Below are positions 35,500 through 45,338 of a DNA stretch of 64,000 bases, piece after piece. The stretch's first letter is position 1; each line of letters opens with the position of its first letter. Source of the stretch: Chloroflexota bacterium (GTDB lineage: Bacteria > Chloroflexota > Dehalococcoidia > Lucifugimonadales > Lucifugimonadaceae). The stretch covers positions 193,145 through 257,144 of the forward strand of contig PCAM01000005.1 in assembly GCA_002730555.1 (NCBI GenBank), given 5' to 3'. The translations under genes and the position numbers were made by a program. Below the pieces are notes generated by a model. The model did not search any database. It was not told where the DNA came from and was given only the letters and a program-made list of their open reading frames with translations.

Positions 35500-36830
35500 G
35501 TGCCGATACAGAGAGCCAACCAACGTCGCCCGACCCTCAGCCAACGTCTCCCGAATCTCAGGGGAAAGCCGGAAATGTGATCACGCGCGGCGCGCGTTTC
35601 GTCCGCGACAACCGGACGATGACCGCCATCGCGCTGGCCACGACGATATCGATGATGGGGCAGGGCGTTATCGCGCCCGTGCTGCCGGAATACGCCCGTG
35701 ATTACGACGTGGGGACAACGTCCATCGGTTTCGTGGTCGCCGCATTTGGTTTCTCACGCCTGTTCCTGAACATCCCCTCCGGCGTTCTCGGGGCGAAATA
35801 CGGCCGCACGGTATTGATGTCGGTTGGGCTCGCGATAACTGCCGTCGGCAACGTGGGCAGCGGGTTCGCGCCCGAGATCATCCAGCTGATCGCCTGGCGG
35901 GTGCTGGCGGGCGCGGGTTCGGCCATGTTCATGACCGGGGCGATGGCCTACGTAGCCGATATATCGACGCCGCAGAACCGGGGCCGGCTGATGAGCATCC
36001 AGCAGGGCTCACTGCTGCTAGGCGTCGACCTCGGCCCGCCGATTGGTGGTTTTGTCGCCGACACATGGGGCCTCGCCTGGCCGTTCTTTCTGGCGGGTGG
36101 ACTCGCTGCTACTGCCGCGGTGTGGACCGCGTTCCGGCTTCCCAACAGGCCCCCCAGCTGGTCCCGGGAGGGAGCGCGCTCTGTCTCGGTTACGACCTCG
36201 CAGACGGTAAGCCAGCCCGGCGCGAAATCGCCCACGATGACGATGCTTGCCAACCCCACCTTCATCGTGGTCGGGTTGTTCACCCTGATGGTGTTCCTGA
36301 CGCGCACCGGATCCCGACAAACGCTGGTCCCCATCATCGCAGTCGATGAAATAGAGATGAGCCTCACCCTGCTCGGTGTGATGCTATTCGTGATGACCAC
36401 AATCAACTTCTTCATCGTCTTCCCGGCCGGTTGGCTCGCAGACCGGTTCGGCCGCAAGCCCGTGATGGTCCCGGGCATCCTCCTCGCCGGAGCCGGGTTG
36501 CTAATGTTCACGCTTGCCGGCGACGTGACGATGATGTTCCTGGCCGCGATCGTCATGGGTGTCGGAACCGGAGTGGCGGGCCCTGCCCCCGCCGCCTACA
36601 TCGCAGACCTCGCCCCGCCCGGGCAGACAAGCCTCGCCATGGGCCTCTACCGAACCTTTGGCGACCTCGGCTTCATAATCGGCCCGATCGCCCTCGGCTT
36701 CATCGCAGAGCAATCGGGCATGGCCACCGCCCTGAACGTCAACGTCGTATTCCTGGTCGGCATCGGAATAATTCTGGCCTTTGTTGCCCGTGAGACGGCA
36801 GGTCGAAAAGGCAAATCCGAGACACCGTAG
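35496..36830 (+). CDS. Major facilitator superfamily transporter
   Basis: A 444-residue MFS transporter with 12 predicted helices. MFS signatures are SRLFLNIPSGVLGAKYGRTV, WRVLAGAGSAMFMTGAMAYVADI and the second-half repeat AGWLADRFGRKPVM. The GTG start at 35496 overlaps the stop of the UPF0104 gene, so the two are co-translated. It resembles the drug/sugar efflux H+-antiporter subgroup; the substrate is unknown. The first 40 residues are polar and probably cytoplasmic. Confidence 0.88.
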   Translation: MSADTESQPTSPDPQPTSPESQGKAGNVITRGARFVRDNRTMTAIALATTISMMGQGVIAPVLPEYARDYDVGTTSIGFVVAAFGFSRLFLNIPSGVLGAKYGRTVLMSVGLAITAVGNVGSGFAPEIIQLIAWRVLAGAGSAMFMTGAMAYVADISTPQNRGRLMSIQQGSLLLGVDLGPPIGGFVADTWGLAWPFFLAGGLAATAAVWTAFRLPNRPPSWSREGARSVSVTTSQTVSQPGAKSPTMTMLANPTFIVVGLFTLMVFLTRTGSRQTLVPIIAVDEIEMSLTLLGVMLFVMTTINFFIVFPAGWLADRFGRKPVMVPGILLAGAGLLMFTLAGDVTMMFLAAIVMGVGTGVAGPAPAAYIADLAPPGQTSLAMGLYRTFGDLGFIIGPIALGFIAEQSGMATALNVNVVFLVGIGIILAFVARETAGRKGKSETP

Positions 36831-37091
36831 GGAGGAATTGGTATCCGCTGCCACCTGGTTTCTTAAGGACCACAGGAAACGAGCCGGACGCCCGATCGTC
36901 ATCCCGGGCGAAGCCGAGGGACCTTCACCAATATTCCGTCAACTCCAAACACCCGGAATCCGCAATTTCTCGGTCGATCGATCGCGCCGGTCGCCGACAA
37001 CATCCGCCGCTTCGTAACCATCCCCACACCGCCAGGCCCCGTGATACGATTTCCTGACGGGGTGCGTCGGCCAACGCCGGACATCGCAAGT
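36831..37091. repeat. Intergenic repeats before tRNA-Ala
   Basis: It contains a GGAATTGGTATCCGCTGCC unit (36835-36853) and a CGTCATCCCGGGCGAAGCCGAGGGACC unit (36898-36923) of the dispersed type. No gene is seen. Confidence 0.5.
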
Positions 37092-37167
37092 GGGGCTGTA
37101 GCTCACTCGGGAGAGCGCTTCAATGGCATTGAAGAGGTAGCGGGTTCGAATCCCGCCAGCTCCACCA
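37092..37167 (+). tRNA. tRNA-Ala (anticodon GGC)
   Basis: Acceptor GGGGCTG pairs with CAGCTCC (one G-T). The anticodon stem CTTCA/TGAAG encloses loop ATGGCAT with GGC at 37125-37127. The T-loop is GGTTCGAATCC and the 3' end ACCA is encoded. Confidence 0.95.
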
Positions 37168-37181
37168 ATCCGGACTGATAT

Positions 37182-37219
37182 ACCGGCGCCTTTTCCCAGA
37201 TATCGGAGAAGGCGCCGGT
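37182..37219. repeat. Long inverted repeat after tRNA-Ala
   Basis: ACCGGCGCCTTTTCC (37182-37196) pairs with GGAGAAGGCGCCGGT (37205-37219), a 15-bp stem with one wobble and an 8-base loop. No T-run follows, so it may be a processing signal, weak terminator or protein site. Confidence 0.6.
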
Positions 37220-37578
37220 AACGCGTAGCGGAGTGTCGCGACCCGGACGGCCTCCAACAACGTAGGGGCGGATTGGTATCCGCCCAGGGAGGGGCCGCTG
37301 CCTGCCCCTACCCTGTCGTGGCTGGACGCTGTGATTGCGGATCACGGGTGTGCCGGTGTGCTGGCCGGGAGATTCCTGAATCAAGTTCAGGACAACCTCT
37401 TCGCCCTCGGGCTCAGGATGACAAAAGTTTGCTCACGCGCTATCTATCGGCGCACGCAATGCGCTGTAGGGGCGTATGGCGACACGCCCACGCCTGTTCT
37501 TCAGAGAACATCAGGAACCGCGAGAAAAGCTTGATTACCAGTCGACGGCGGGACGAGATGGGCTATAACGCTCCGCCC
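37220..37578. repeat. Repeat-rich spacer
   Basis: It contains CGTAGGGGCGGATTGGTATCCGCCC (37261-37285), an inverted GGGGCCGCTGCCTGCCCCTACC unit (37291-37312), a TTCCTGAATCAAGTTCAGGAC palindrome (37373-37393) and a GTAGGGGCGTATGG..CGCCCACGCC unit (37465-37494). No gene is seen. Confidence 0.55.
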
Positions 37579-38925
37579 TTAAGCCCGTTCTTCCGCGACC
37601 TCCTGCGCTATCTGTGCCCAGGTGGACAGGACGCCCGGCTTGCCCATGACCGTCTCAATCTCGCCCAGGACAAGGTCGATGACGAGGTCGCCGGCGATGT
37701 CCATGGCCCGCTCCAGCCAGGCACGCATCTCGGCGGGCGTCTGGCTGTAGATCGTCTCCGGGTGCGGCACCACCTCCATCACGAAATCCCGCCCCACCAG
37801 CTCGGCCGCCCTCTCGAGATCGGTCCATGGCGAGATGTGGAGGCGTCGCAGATTCGGCAGCTTGAGAATGCTCGGGATCTTCTCCGTCAAATCCTCGCAT
37901 CCGTGGTAGTAGACCCGATCCTGTCCGAGGTGCTGAGTGAGCCGGGCGTGGTACGGCTGCACGAACTCCTCGTACAGCGTCGGCGAGATGCCGCACATAC
38001 TCTGCGCCGCCACCAGCGGCCAGCAGGACGACAGGCGATGCGGGTCAGCATCGGCCGGCAGATCCTCGTACGGCACACGATAGTTCCAGCTCTGTTCATA
38101 ATCGACGCCGCCCGCCGCCTGGCGAGCCAGCTGATACTGGACCGTGCCCTCGGTGACGAAGTCCATGATCCGGTGCATAAACTCCGGCCGGTCGATCACG
38201 CCGAACAGCATCGCCTCCATTCCCATGAGGCTGATCATCGTTTCGGTCGGCGAGTAGCCCACGGCGTCCGTCGCCACCTTCACCGGGAGCCGACCGCCCA
38301 CGATCTCCTCGGCACGCTCACACAGCTCCCTGGTGGCCGCTTCGTCGATCTGGAACGGCGGCCAGTGCAACCTGTCCAGGTCGCTGTCTTCGACCACGGC
38401 CGGTTGCACGGCGTACGCTCCGCCGGGGCCGCCGATGCGCGTCTCAACAAAGGGGAGGCCCCAGAGTGGCCCAGAAGCAGCACCATCGACATGATCGACG
38501 TCAAAGCTGGAACCTATCCGGCCCGAGGCCACGTCTTTCGCCTCGCCGTCGGCGGCCGCTCGGACGGCTCCGACCCAGACGGTCGTGGACATAACTTCGT
38601 CGTCCGGGATGTTGTCGTGCTTGTAGAGCTTCTGCCTGAGTTGCAGCTCGATCTCACGCTCAAGCCGGTCCTTCGAAAGGCGTTGCTCAAACGGGATCAG
38701 CTCTGACCATGTGACCGGGTTGGCGTTTGTGCCGGAACCGCGTTTCAGGCAGACGTAGACCGGTGTTTTTGACGTCTTGTCCAGCCGGTTGTGGCGCGTC
38801 CACATCTCTTTCCGGGCGACGTATCTGGGATCCTGCGATGCCTCCAGCACCCGACCCACAAGGGCGTGCATATGGGTTGATGGGCGGGTGGTGGATCGGA
38901 GAGTGTCGGTCATGTGTCGTTCCAT
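37579..38925 (-). CDS. Uroporphyrinogen decarboxylase-like (URO-D/MtaA fold) protein
   Basis: A 448-residue member of the URO-D superfamily, not HemE itself. Segments such as VKVATDAVGYSPTETMISLMGMEAM, EFVQPYHARLTQHLGQDRVYYHGCEDL and TLYEEFVQPYHARL match family members thought to act as methyl-transfer or corrinoid-related proteins. The His-Gly-Cys at the barrel end resembles the zinc/His-Cys cluster of MtaA/MtbA-like methyltransferases. The ATG at 38925 or at residue 5 (38913, after GGAACGAC) could start it. It follows the tungsten oxidoreductase gene by 62 bases on the same strand, suggesting a joint pathway. Confidence 0.75.
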   Translation of the reverse strand: MERHMTDTLRSTTRPSTHMHALVGRVLEASQDPRYVARKEMWTRHNRLDKTSKTPVYVCLKRGSGTNANPVTWSELIPFEQRLSKDRLEREIELQLRQKLYKHDNIPDDEVMSTTVWVGAVRAAADGEAKDVASGRIGSSFDVDHVDGAASGPLWGLPFVETRIGGPGGAYAVQPAVVEDSDLDRLHWPPFQIDEAATRELCERAEEIVGGRLPVKVATDAVGYSPTETMISLMGMEAMLFGVIDRPEFMHRIMDFVTEGTVQYQLARQAAGGVDYEQSWNYRVPYEDLPADADPHRLSSCWPLVAAQSMCGISPTLYEEFVQPYHARLTQHLGQDRVYYHGCEDLTEKIPSILKLPNLRRLHISPWTDLERAAELVGRDFVMEVVPHPETIYSQTPAEMRAWLERAMDIAGDLVIDLVLGEIETVMGKPGVLSTWAQIAQEVAEERA

Positions 38926-38987
38926 GCGTTTGGGACTCGTAGAATGATCGGTCGTCGATGCGTTTGACGTCTGTGCTGGAGAGACGC

Positions 38988-40934
38988 TTAAGAAATAACT
39001 CCGGAAGTACCGGCCAGGAATTCTGTCATGCCCAGCCGTTCCAACGTGCCCCCCGTCGGCATGCCCGTATCGATGTCCCAGCCCATCTGGCGGTAATACT
39101 CGTCCACCATGGCGGGCAAATACGGTGCGATGCTCTGTCCCGCGGAGGGCCCGGTCGGCGGCGGCTCAAGGTGCTTGGCAGAGACGTCCAGCTCGTCCTC
39201 TTTCCGGAACCCGCGCCTGCCGTACACGAGCCGCATCAGGTTGGTCACGCGCTCGCCCACCACAAGCGCCTCTTCCGAGTCGAAATCGTCCCACCCGACC
39301 GCACGCGCCAGACATTCACTGCTGAGCCGCAACGACTCCGGAACACCCTGCATGCCGAAATTGCACACCCCGAGCGAGTCGCAGAACATCTTTGCGTACT
39401 GGGTCTCGCGTACCGCATCCACCTTTGAAACCGCCTCGTTCTGGTTCTGTGGGATGTCCGGCGTGGCCTCCGGATAGCCGAGATCCGGCCGTCTGGCGAG
39501 GTCGATCCCCTGCCCCTGGATCGCCGGGCCTGCGCCGGAGATGATCTCGCCGAAGAACACACTCCAGAACTGCCTGTGGTCGTGCATCACCACGCCTTCG
39601 CCCTTGATGTCCAGCACCTTGCTGCGCATCTGTTCCTCCAACCCCTTCTCTCGTCCCAGCGCCTCCGGCATCGCCTTCACGCCGTTAGCCAGCTTTACGC
39701 CGATGCCCTCCTTACGGATGGCCTTTCGCACGAGTTCCATAGCCGATTCCCAGTTGCCCCACGTCAGGTCCAGTCCGTCCGTGTCCTCCAGCGTGAGAAT
39801 GCCGTCGGCGAACGCCTCATACATAGCGCCCAGGATCGTGCCGAACTGGCCGGACTCCAGCCCCATCGCATCGAAAAAATCGGTCATCACCACGACTGTC
39901 GCCGGGTCGTCCACGCCGATAATGGCGCAGGAGCCCTCCATGTTTTCTGCGCCGCCACATGGACTGCCCACGAACCCGGACATCGGCCCGTCCGTGATCT
40001 CCACGTCGTACGCGCATTCGATCTTGCAGTTGTAAGAGGGTCTCGAAGTGATGCGCCACCGTGCACAGGCCTCGACGTACTTGCGGGCGAACTCCGTGCC
40101 CCACGCCGGGTCGGTCATGTTCTTGGCCGCCACACGCATCGGGATACCGAGTCGGTCGTGGTAGTTGCGGGTGATGCCGCCGTTCTGGAGACCAAGCGCA
40201 GACGGCGCGTCCTGCCCGAGCCCGCCAAGGAAAAGGTTCTCTTCCCACTCGGCCGCGGCGCTCACCACTCCCGTTGCATCGGCCAACGGCACGACGCCGG
40301 TGCCCCGGACGGCGATCGCTTTCAGGTTCTTGCTGCCCATCACTGCGCCCGGACTGCCCTTCCCGGAGCCGTGGTTGCGGTCCGCCTTCACCATCGCTCC
40401 CGGAAGCCCCGCCTCGCCTGCCGGACCGATACTGGCGACGCTGATATTCACCTCGTCGCCGAGTTCGATCTTGAGCCGGCGCTCGGTCTCACGTGTGTCG
40501 AGGCCCCACAGGTGGCTCGCGTCCCTTAACTCCACGTGATCGTCGTCGATCCACAGGTAGACCGGATTCTCCGCCGCTCCGGTGAAATACAGGCCCTCGT
40601 GCCCGGCGAGCTTCAGGTACGCACCCCAGAAGCCATGCCCGTGTCCGATGCCGGCGGAATACGGGATGAGCAGGTTGTAGCAGATGGTGGTCCAGTCGGA
40701 CGAGTTGACGGCCGGCGTTCCCGTCAACGGCCCCACCATGAAGATGAGCGGGGCATCGGGGTCGGTCGCGGCCGCCCGAGGCGGCGCGTCCCTGAGCAGC
40801 AAGTAAAGCCCCAGCCCCGTGCTGCCGACGTATCTGCGCAGGACCTCTTCGTCCGGCAGCGGCTGACGCTCGATGCTGCCCGTTCCCAGATCGACCCGCA
40901 GGGTGTGGGGCCGATACCCGCCGGCGATTGCCAT
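38988..40934 (-). CDS. Aldehyde:ferredoxin oxidoreductase family tungsten/molybdenum enzyme
   Basis: A 648-residue AOR-family protein: N-terminal domain with LRVDLGTGSIERQPLP and VGSTGLGLYLLL, then HGHGFWGAYLKLAGHEGLYFTG, SIGPAGEAGLPGAMVKADRNHGSGKG(S), and C-terminal SLGVCNFG. AOR enzymes bind a bis-pterin W or Mo cofactor and one [4Fe-4S] cluster held by C-x2-C-x3-C plus a distal Cys. Here the site reads S300-YN-C303-KIE-C307 with distal C524, so the first cluster Cys is Ser. The enzyme oxidises aldehydes to acids with ferredoxin; the substrate is unknown. It is the first gene of a pair with the URO-D-like gene. Confidence 0.9.
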   Translation of the reverse strand: MAIAGGYRPHTLRVDLGTGSIERQPLPDEEVLRRYVGSTGLGLYLLLRDAPPRAAATDPDAPLIFMVGPLTGTPAVNSSDWTTICYNLLIPYSAGIGHGHGFWGAYLKLAGHEGLYFTGAAENPVYLWIDDDHVELRDASHLWGLDTRETERRLKIELGDEVNISVASIGPAGEAGLPGAMVKADRNHGSGKGSPGAVMGSKNLKAIAVRGTGVVPLADATGVVSAAAEWEENLFLGGLGQDAPSALGLQNGGITRNYHDRLGIPMRVAAKNMTDPAWGTEFARKYVEACARWRITSRPSYNCKIECAYDVEITDGPMSGFVGSPCGGAENMEGSCAIIGVDDPATVVVMTDFFDAMGLESGQFGTILGAMYEAFADGILTLEDTDGLDLTWGNWESAMELVRKAIRKEGIGVKLANGVKAMPEALGREKGLEEQMRSKVLDIKGEGVVMHDHRQFWSVFFGEIISGAGPAIQGQGIDLARRPDLGYPEATPDIPQNQNEAVSKVDAVRETQYAKMFCDSLGVCNFGMQGVPESLRLSSECLARAVGWDDFDSEEALVVGERVTNLMRLVYGRRGFRKEDELDVSAKHLEPPPTGPSAGQSIAPYLPAMVDEYYRQMGWDIDTGMPTGGTLERLGMTEFLAGTSGVIS

Positions 40935-41672
40935 GTTGACCGCTCCTGGTTCGGGACGAAGCCCGATAAAGGTCCAACGGCAGCCAACCGGTTACGGCGC
41001 CAGTTTAGTCGAGGAGGCTCGCTGGCGTCGGGAGTCGGGAATGTCAAACGCCTACCGGTGTCAATCATCATGATTCACGTGGGCGTAATCGTGTGGGTGC
41101 TGACCACGCGCGGAGCCGTCTAGCGGCGAGTGGAGCGCTCCCGGTAGTAGCACCGGGGCCGAAGCTCAGTAGTTGGTGTTGCTGCAAGTCAGCAGCATCT
41201 GGTTCAGACGCGATGGCCTGCCCCTCTTCTCGGCATGTCTAGAGGCCTGTCCAGGCTGAATCGATGCGGAAGTGGTTGGCGCAGCATGATTTGTCACTCG
41301 TCCAACCCGCGGACCCCAACTCTGGGTGGCCCACGCGGCCCACCATAGAACGCTAAGTGAAGAGACGGTGAACTTCTGGGTTGCCGTCTCTTCGCGTCAG
41401 GGGGCAGGTCAGCAACGCGTGACCAACAACCGGGGTAGGGGAGGTCACGAACGGACCTCGAGTCAAGCAGAATCACCCGCCGAAGAGCCACCTGCGGAGC
41501 CACGAAACGCTCCGGATCTCTCGGATTCAATCCCGACCGATCGCTAACTCGGCCTTTCAAGGAACAGATCTACGGCCTTCTCCGGCCCGCGTTCGATCGT
41601 GTACGCAAAACATGGCATGATCTAATTGCCGGGACGGCAGTTGTTTATCAGTGACGGTGCGGAGGCATCGAG
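40935..41672. other. Long spacer without recognisable gene
   Basis: About 740 bases between divergent genes. No convincing reading frame, RNA or mobile element was found. A perfect 10-bp inverted repeat GAAGAGACGG / CCGTCTCTTC with a 15-base loop lies at 41359-41393 and could be a terminator-like hairpin or a protein site. A weak minus-strand frame (41294-41560) has no family resemblance. Confidence 0.4.
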
Positions 41673-44054
41673 GTGCTTTGTTCCAATTGCGGGTATGAAA
41701 ACCCGATCGGCAATCGTTTTTGCACCTCCTGCGGCACGCGAATCGATGCGCAGGAGATAGACCCGCGCCCGGGCCGATCAGCCGGCTCGAACCAGAGTTG
41801 GCTCGTGGGCGAAGTGGAACGACTCAGGGCCGAGATCGAACGCCTCGCAACCTTTGTCGATCAGGCCGGACAATCAGGAACGGCCGAAGAACGAGAGACG
41901 CCGCCCGCTCCGGCCATCGTTCCCGGAGTGCATACCGGTCCGGTCGTTTCAGAACGGCAAACACCTCCGCCGGAACCGATGCCTGCCGGCCCCGAGACCG
42001 GCGTCTTCGAACGCGCCTCCCCGGGAGACGACTCTCGCATATTCAAGTCCCGGTCAAGCGGGTTCGGCTGGGAGCCGCGCGTCGGCGCTCGCTGGCTCGC
42101 GTGGGTGGGCGTGCTCGCCCTGGTGCTGGGAAGCGCCTTCTTCCTCCATCTCGCCTACGACAGCGGTTGGATCCAGGAAGGTGGTCTCGTCGTCCTCGGC
42201 GTGGCCTTCGGCCTGGTACTCGTCGGACTCGGTGAATACTGGCACGCGCGTTACCCGGTCTATGCGGCCACTCTGGCGGGCGGCGGTACCGGCATCATTT
42301 ACCTGTCGATCTTTGCGGCTCACACGCCGTTCGACCTGGCGTCGTTGGGCGTGGTTCTGCTCCTGCTCTTCCTTGTCACCGTCATGTTGGCAATCCAGGC
42401 GGTGCGGTACGAACAGCTCTCGCTCGCCGTCATGGCGATCGGCGGCGCTTACCTGGCCCCTCTTGCGCTCACGGTAGCGGGCGACGGCCCCGGCCGGGAC
42501 AACTCCGACTCGGAGCTGATATGGCCGGTGGTTTACCTGGTGATAGTCGGGTTCGGCGTGTTGTATCTGTCTACCGTCCACAACTGGCGGTGGCTTGTCG
42601 GGATCGGGCTGGCCGGTTCTGTCGTGGGCTATATGCGCTGGTACCTCGACGTTGACGACCTGATCGGCGTGGGGGTTGCACAGTTCTCGCTCACAGCGAT
42701 CTTCCTTCTCTGGGTGAGTTCGACGGTCTTGCATCACTTTGCCCGTCGCACAAAACCCGACGGATTCGACGTGGCCGTCGTGGTCGGCAATGCTGTGTTT
42801 TTCGCTCTCATGAGCTACGCCTTGATGTGGGACGAATATCGCGGGTGGATGGGGTTGTACGCGCTGCTGCTGGGGCTGTTCTACGCCGGAGTCGGGTACT
42901 CGCTGTATCGACGGAGCGAGGACAACGCGCCACTTGCCCATGCCATGGGCGTGATGGCGGTCGTGATCGGTACTATCGCCGTGCCCATCCAGTTGACCGG
43001 TCCGTGGGTGACGGCCGTCTGGTTTGCCGCCGCGCTCGCCTTCATGGCGGCCTCCGCTGCAAGGGATTCGAGCGCGACTCAGACCCGATTTGCTGGTCTG
43101 GGATTACTGGCGCTTGGAACGGCCTGGGTGGTCCTGAACGACGTTCCGGAAGCACGTGATCTCGGGATCGACCCCGTATTCAACCGTTACGTGCTTTCGT
43201 TCGCCTCGGGCGCTGTCACAGCTTACGGGTTCGCAGGATTGATCCGCCGATTCCCGGCGATCGCTCCGGAACGCGGAGTTGTCACGGAAGTAGAGATCGT
43301 GTCGGGCCTGGTGATGCTGGGTTCGGGATTCATCACGCTTGGGATCTGGACGCAGATTCCTGACGAATGGTTCGCGCTGGCGGGGGGCGTTGAGGCGGTG
43401 TTACTGGGTGCGCTCTCCTTCGGCATCGGACTGCCGGAGATGCGAAGGACGGTTTACGGTGTGCTGGCGATTGCCGCTGCCCGGGCCCTGGCGTTCGACA
43501 GCTTCGTGGACGCCGACGGTTACGAGGTTTTCTGGAACAACCGGACCCTGGCGTTCGTGCCCGTAATCGTCGCCATCGCAGCGGGCGTTTACGTGCTGCG
43601 GAGGTGGTCGGACGGGGTGTTTAGATGGGAGTCCACATGGGTGATCCCGGTAATGGCGATCGCCGTCAACGGCCTGGCCCTCTGGTACCTGAGCGCTGAG
43701 GTGATAGGCGGGGTTTCCAGCGCCGCCATCGATGTCGTAGAGGAGGACGAGGCCAACGTGATCAGCCTGAGCCTGAGTGTGCTGTGGGCCGGGTATGCAG
43801 GAATAGGGCTGTTTATCGGCGTGGTAAGAAAATCGAAACAGGTGCGGCAGGCGGCGCTGCTCCTCCTGGCAGTACCGGTCATCAAGCTCTTCGTGTTCGA
43901 TACCTTCGCACTCGATAGCGGCTACCGTGTGGCCGCCTTCATGTCGCTTGGCCTCCTGCTGGTCGCCGGTGGCTACCTGTACCAGCGCTACGAAGAGGCC
44001 GTGAAGGGCTTCCTGTTTGAAGACGACGATGAGAGGTCGGACGCGCAGGGGTAG
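41673..44054 (+). CDS. DUF2339 membrane protein with N-terminal zinc ribbon
   Basis: A 793-residue protein. The first 25 residues form a zinc ribbon with Cys3, Cys6, Cys17 and Cys20 (CSNC..FCTSC). A low-complexity Pro/Glu linker follows to about residue 130, then some 20 or more hydrophobic segments of the DUF2339 family, including WLAWVGVLALVLGSAFFLHLAYDSGW and the C-terminal QAALLLLAVPVIKLFVFD. The family function is unknown; it is thought to be an envelope protein. The start is GTG at 41673 after GGCATCGAGGT. Confidence 0.88.
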   Translation: MLCSNCGYENPIGNRFCTSCGTRIDAQEIDPRPGRSAGSNQSWLVGEVERLRAEIERLATFVDQAGQSGTAEERETPPAPAIVPGVHTGPVVSERQTPPPEPMPAGPETGVFERASPGDDSRIFKSRSSGFGWEPRVGARWLAWVGVLALVLGSAFFLHLAYDSGWIQEGGLVVLGVAFGLVLVGLGEYWHARYPVYAATLAGGGTGIIYLSIFAAHTPFDLASLGVVLLLLFLVTVMLAIQAVRYEQLSLAVMAIGGAYLAPLALTVAGDGPGRDNSDSELIWPVVYLVIVGFGVLYLSTVHNWRWLVGIGLAGSVVGYMRWYLDVDDLIGVGVAQFSLTAIFLLWVSSTVLHHFARRTKPDGFDVAVVVGNAVFFALMSYALMWDEYRGWMGLYALLLGLFYAGVGYSLYRRSEDNAPLAHAMGVMAVVIGTIAVPIQLTGPWVTAVWFAAALAFMAASAARDSSATQTRFAGLGLLALGTAWVVLNDVPEARDLGIDPVFNRYVLSFASGAVTAYGFAGLIRRFPAIAPERGVVTEVEIVSGLVMLGSGFITLGIWTQIPDEWFALAGGVEAVLLGALSFGIGLPEMRRTVYGVLAIAAARALAFDSFVDADGYEVFWNNRTLAFVPVIVAIAAGVYVLRRWSDGVFRWESTWVIPVMAIAVNGLALWYLSAEVIGGVSSAAIDVVEEDEANVISLSLSVLWAGYAGIGLFIGVVRKSKQVRQAALLLLAVPVIKLFVFDTFALDSGYRVAAFMSLGLLLVAGGYLYQRYEEAVKGFLFEDDDERSDAQG

Positions 44055-44261
44055 GAATCCACTCCAGTTAATCCTCGTTCTCCAACGCACAGCTCAACTC
44101 CTATCCAAATAAACGCCTAACAGGGCCTCTGGCATAAGATGTGCGGCACGACGAACCCACTGCGCCGGCAGTGCGCATCTTATTAGCGCTGTGAGGCATG
44201 CCCGCCTTCCTGCGGGAACACCTGTGCATATGGGCGTGGGTTAATAAAAGGAACAACCGTT

Positions 44262-45338
44262 ATGAAATTCGGTCAATTTGAACTCGTCCGGTGGCACCAG
44301 GACGTTAGCTACGCGGACAGCATCAATCGCGCCATGGAGAAGATCGAACTCGGCGACCAGATGGGCATGGACGAGATCTGGCTTGCCGAGCACCATTTCT
44401 CACGCCACGGACTCGTCTCCGGCATCTTCTCCCTGCTCGGCAACGCCGCGGCACGTACAAAGAACGCACGCATCGGCACCGCCGTCGTCGTCCTGCCCTT
44501 CCACCACCCCATCCAGGTGGCCGAGGAAGCTGCAACCATCGACATCCTCTCGGGTGGGCGGCTGACGCTGGGCGTGGGTGTCGGCTACCAGCGCATGGAG
44601 TTCGAGGCATACGGACTGGACATCGGGGAGGCCCGTCAAAGATTCCGGGAGTACCTGGAGGTGATCAAGAAGGCCTGGCAGCCGGAGCCGCTGACCTACA
44701 AGGGCGACTTCATCGATGTCCAGGGCGTCAGGGTGATGCCGAAACCGCTGCAAGAGGGCGGGATCCCGATCCACATCGCCGTCAGTACGAGTCCCGAGAG
44801 CGTCGATTTCGCCGCCAGCCAGAACATGCCGATCATCGTCGGAGGGCCGACCGCCGCCATGGGGCAGGTGCCCGAAGTGCTGGGGCTGTGGCACGAGCGG
44901 ATGGAGCATTACGGCAATCCCCACGAGCACATCGATCTGGCGGTTGCGGTGAACATTTATGTTGCGCCGACCCAGGAGCTGGCCGAGTCCGATCTTGCTG
45001 GGCTGGAGGACGAGATCGAGAAAGAGTTCGCACGGGTCGGCAACCCTCGAACCGCTGACGGGAAGACGCCTGACGATTACAAACACTGGGCCAATAGAGA
45101 CCGAGACAGAGCAGCCGCCTCAGAGAACGCCCGCAAAGCCGGGATCCTCCCGTTGATAGGAACGCCGGAAGTCGTAATCGAACGAATCGAAACTCTCCGC
45201 TCCCTCGGCATCAACTCAATCCGAGGAGCCTTCGGAGCAGCCGGCCTCGATCAAACCAAAATGCTAGACAGCATGAAAATGTTCAGCGAAGAGGTAATGC
45301 CCCACTTCGCAGAAAAGAGCGTTGGACCCAGAGTGTAG
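44262..45338 (+). CDS. LLM-class (luciferase-like) flavin-dependent monooxygenase
   Basis: A 358-residue TIM-barrel enzyme of the bacterial luciferase-like superfamily. Signatures are MKFGQFELVRW, AEHHFSRHG, RIGTAVVVLPFHHPIQVAEEAATIDILSGGRLTLGVGVG and PIHIAVSTSPESVDFAA. Members use FMNH2 with oxygen or F420 as the flavin-like cofactor. The AEHH motif suggests the FMN-type monooxygenase subgroup; the cofE gene in the window shows F420 is made here too, so both options stay open. The start ATG at 44262 follows AAAAGGAAC. Confidence 0.9.
   Translation: MKFGQFELVRWHQDVSYADSINRAMEKIELGDQMGMDEIWLAEHHFSRHGLVSGIFSLLGNAAARTKNARIGTAVVVLPFHHPIQVAEEAATIDILSGGRLTLGVGVGYQRMEFEAYGLDIGEARQRFREYLEVIKKAWQPEPLTYKGDFIDVQGVRVMPKPLQEGGIPIHIAVSTSPESVDFAASQNMPIIVGGPTAAMGQVPEVLGLWHERMEHYGNPHEHIDLAVAVNIYVAPTQELAESDLAGLEDEIEKEFARVGNPRTADGKTPDDYKHWANRDRDRAAASENARKAGILPLIGTPEVVIERIETLRSLGINSIRGAFGAAGLDQTKMLDSMKMFSEEVMPHFAEKSVGPRV

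Noticed and set aside
41294..41560. 88-aa minus-strand frame in the long spacer
   Set aside because: No family resemblance, and a hairpin lies within it; not supportable as a gene.
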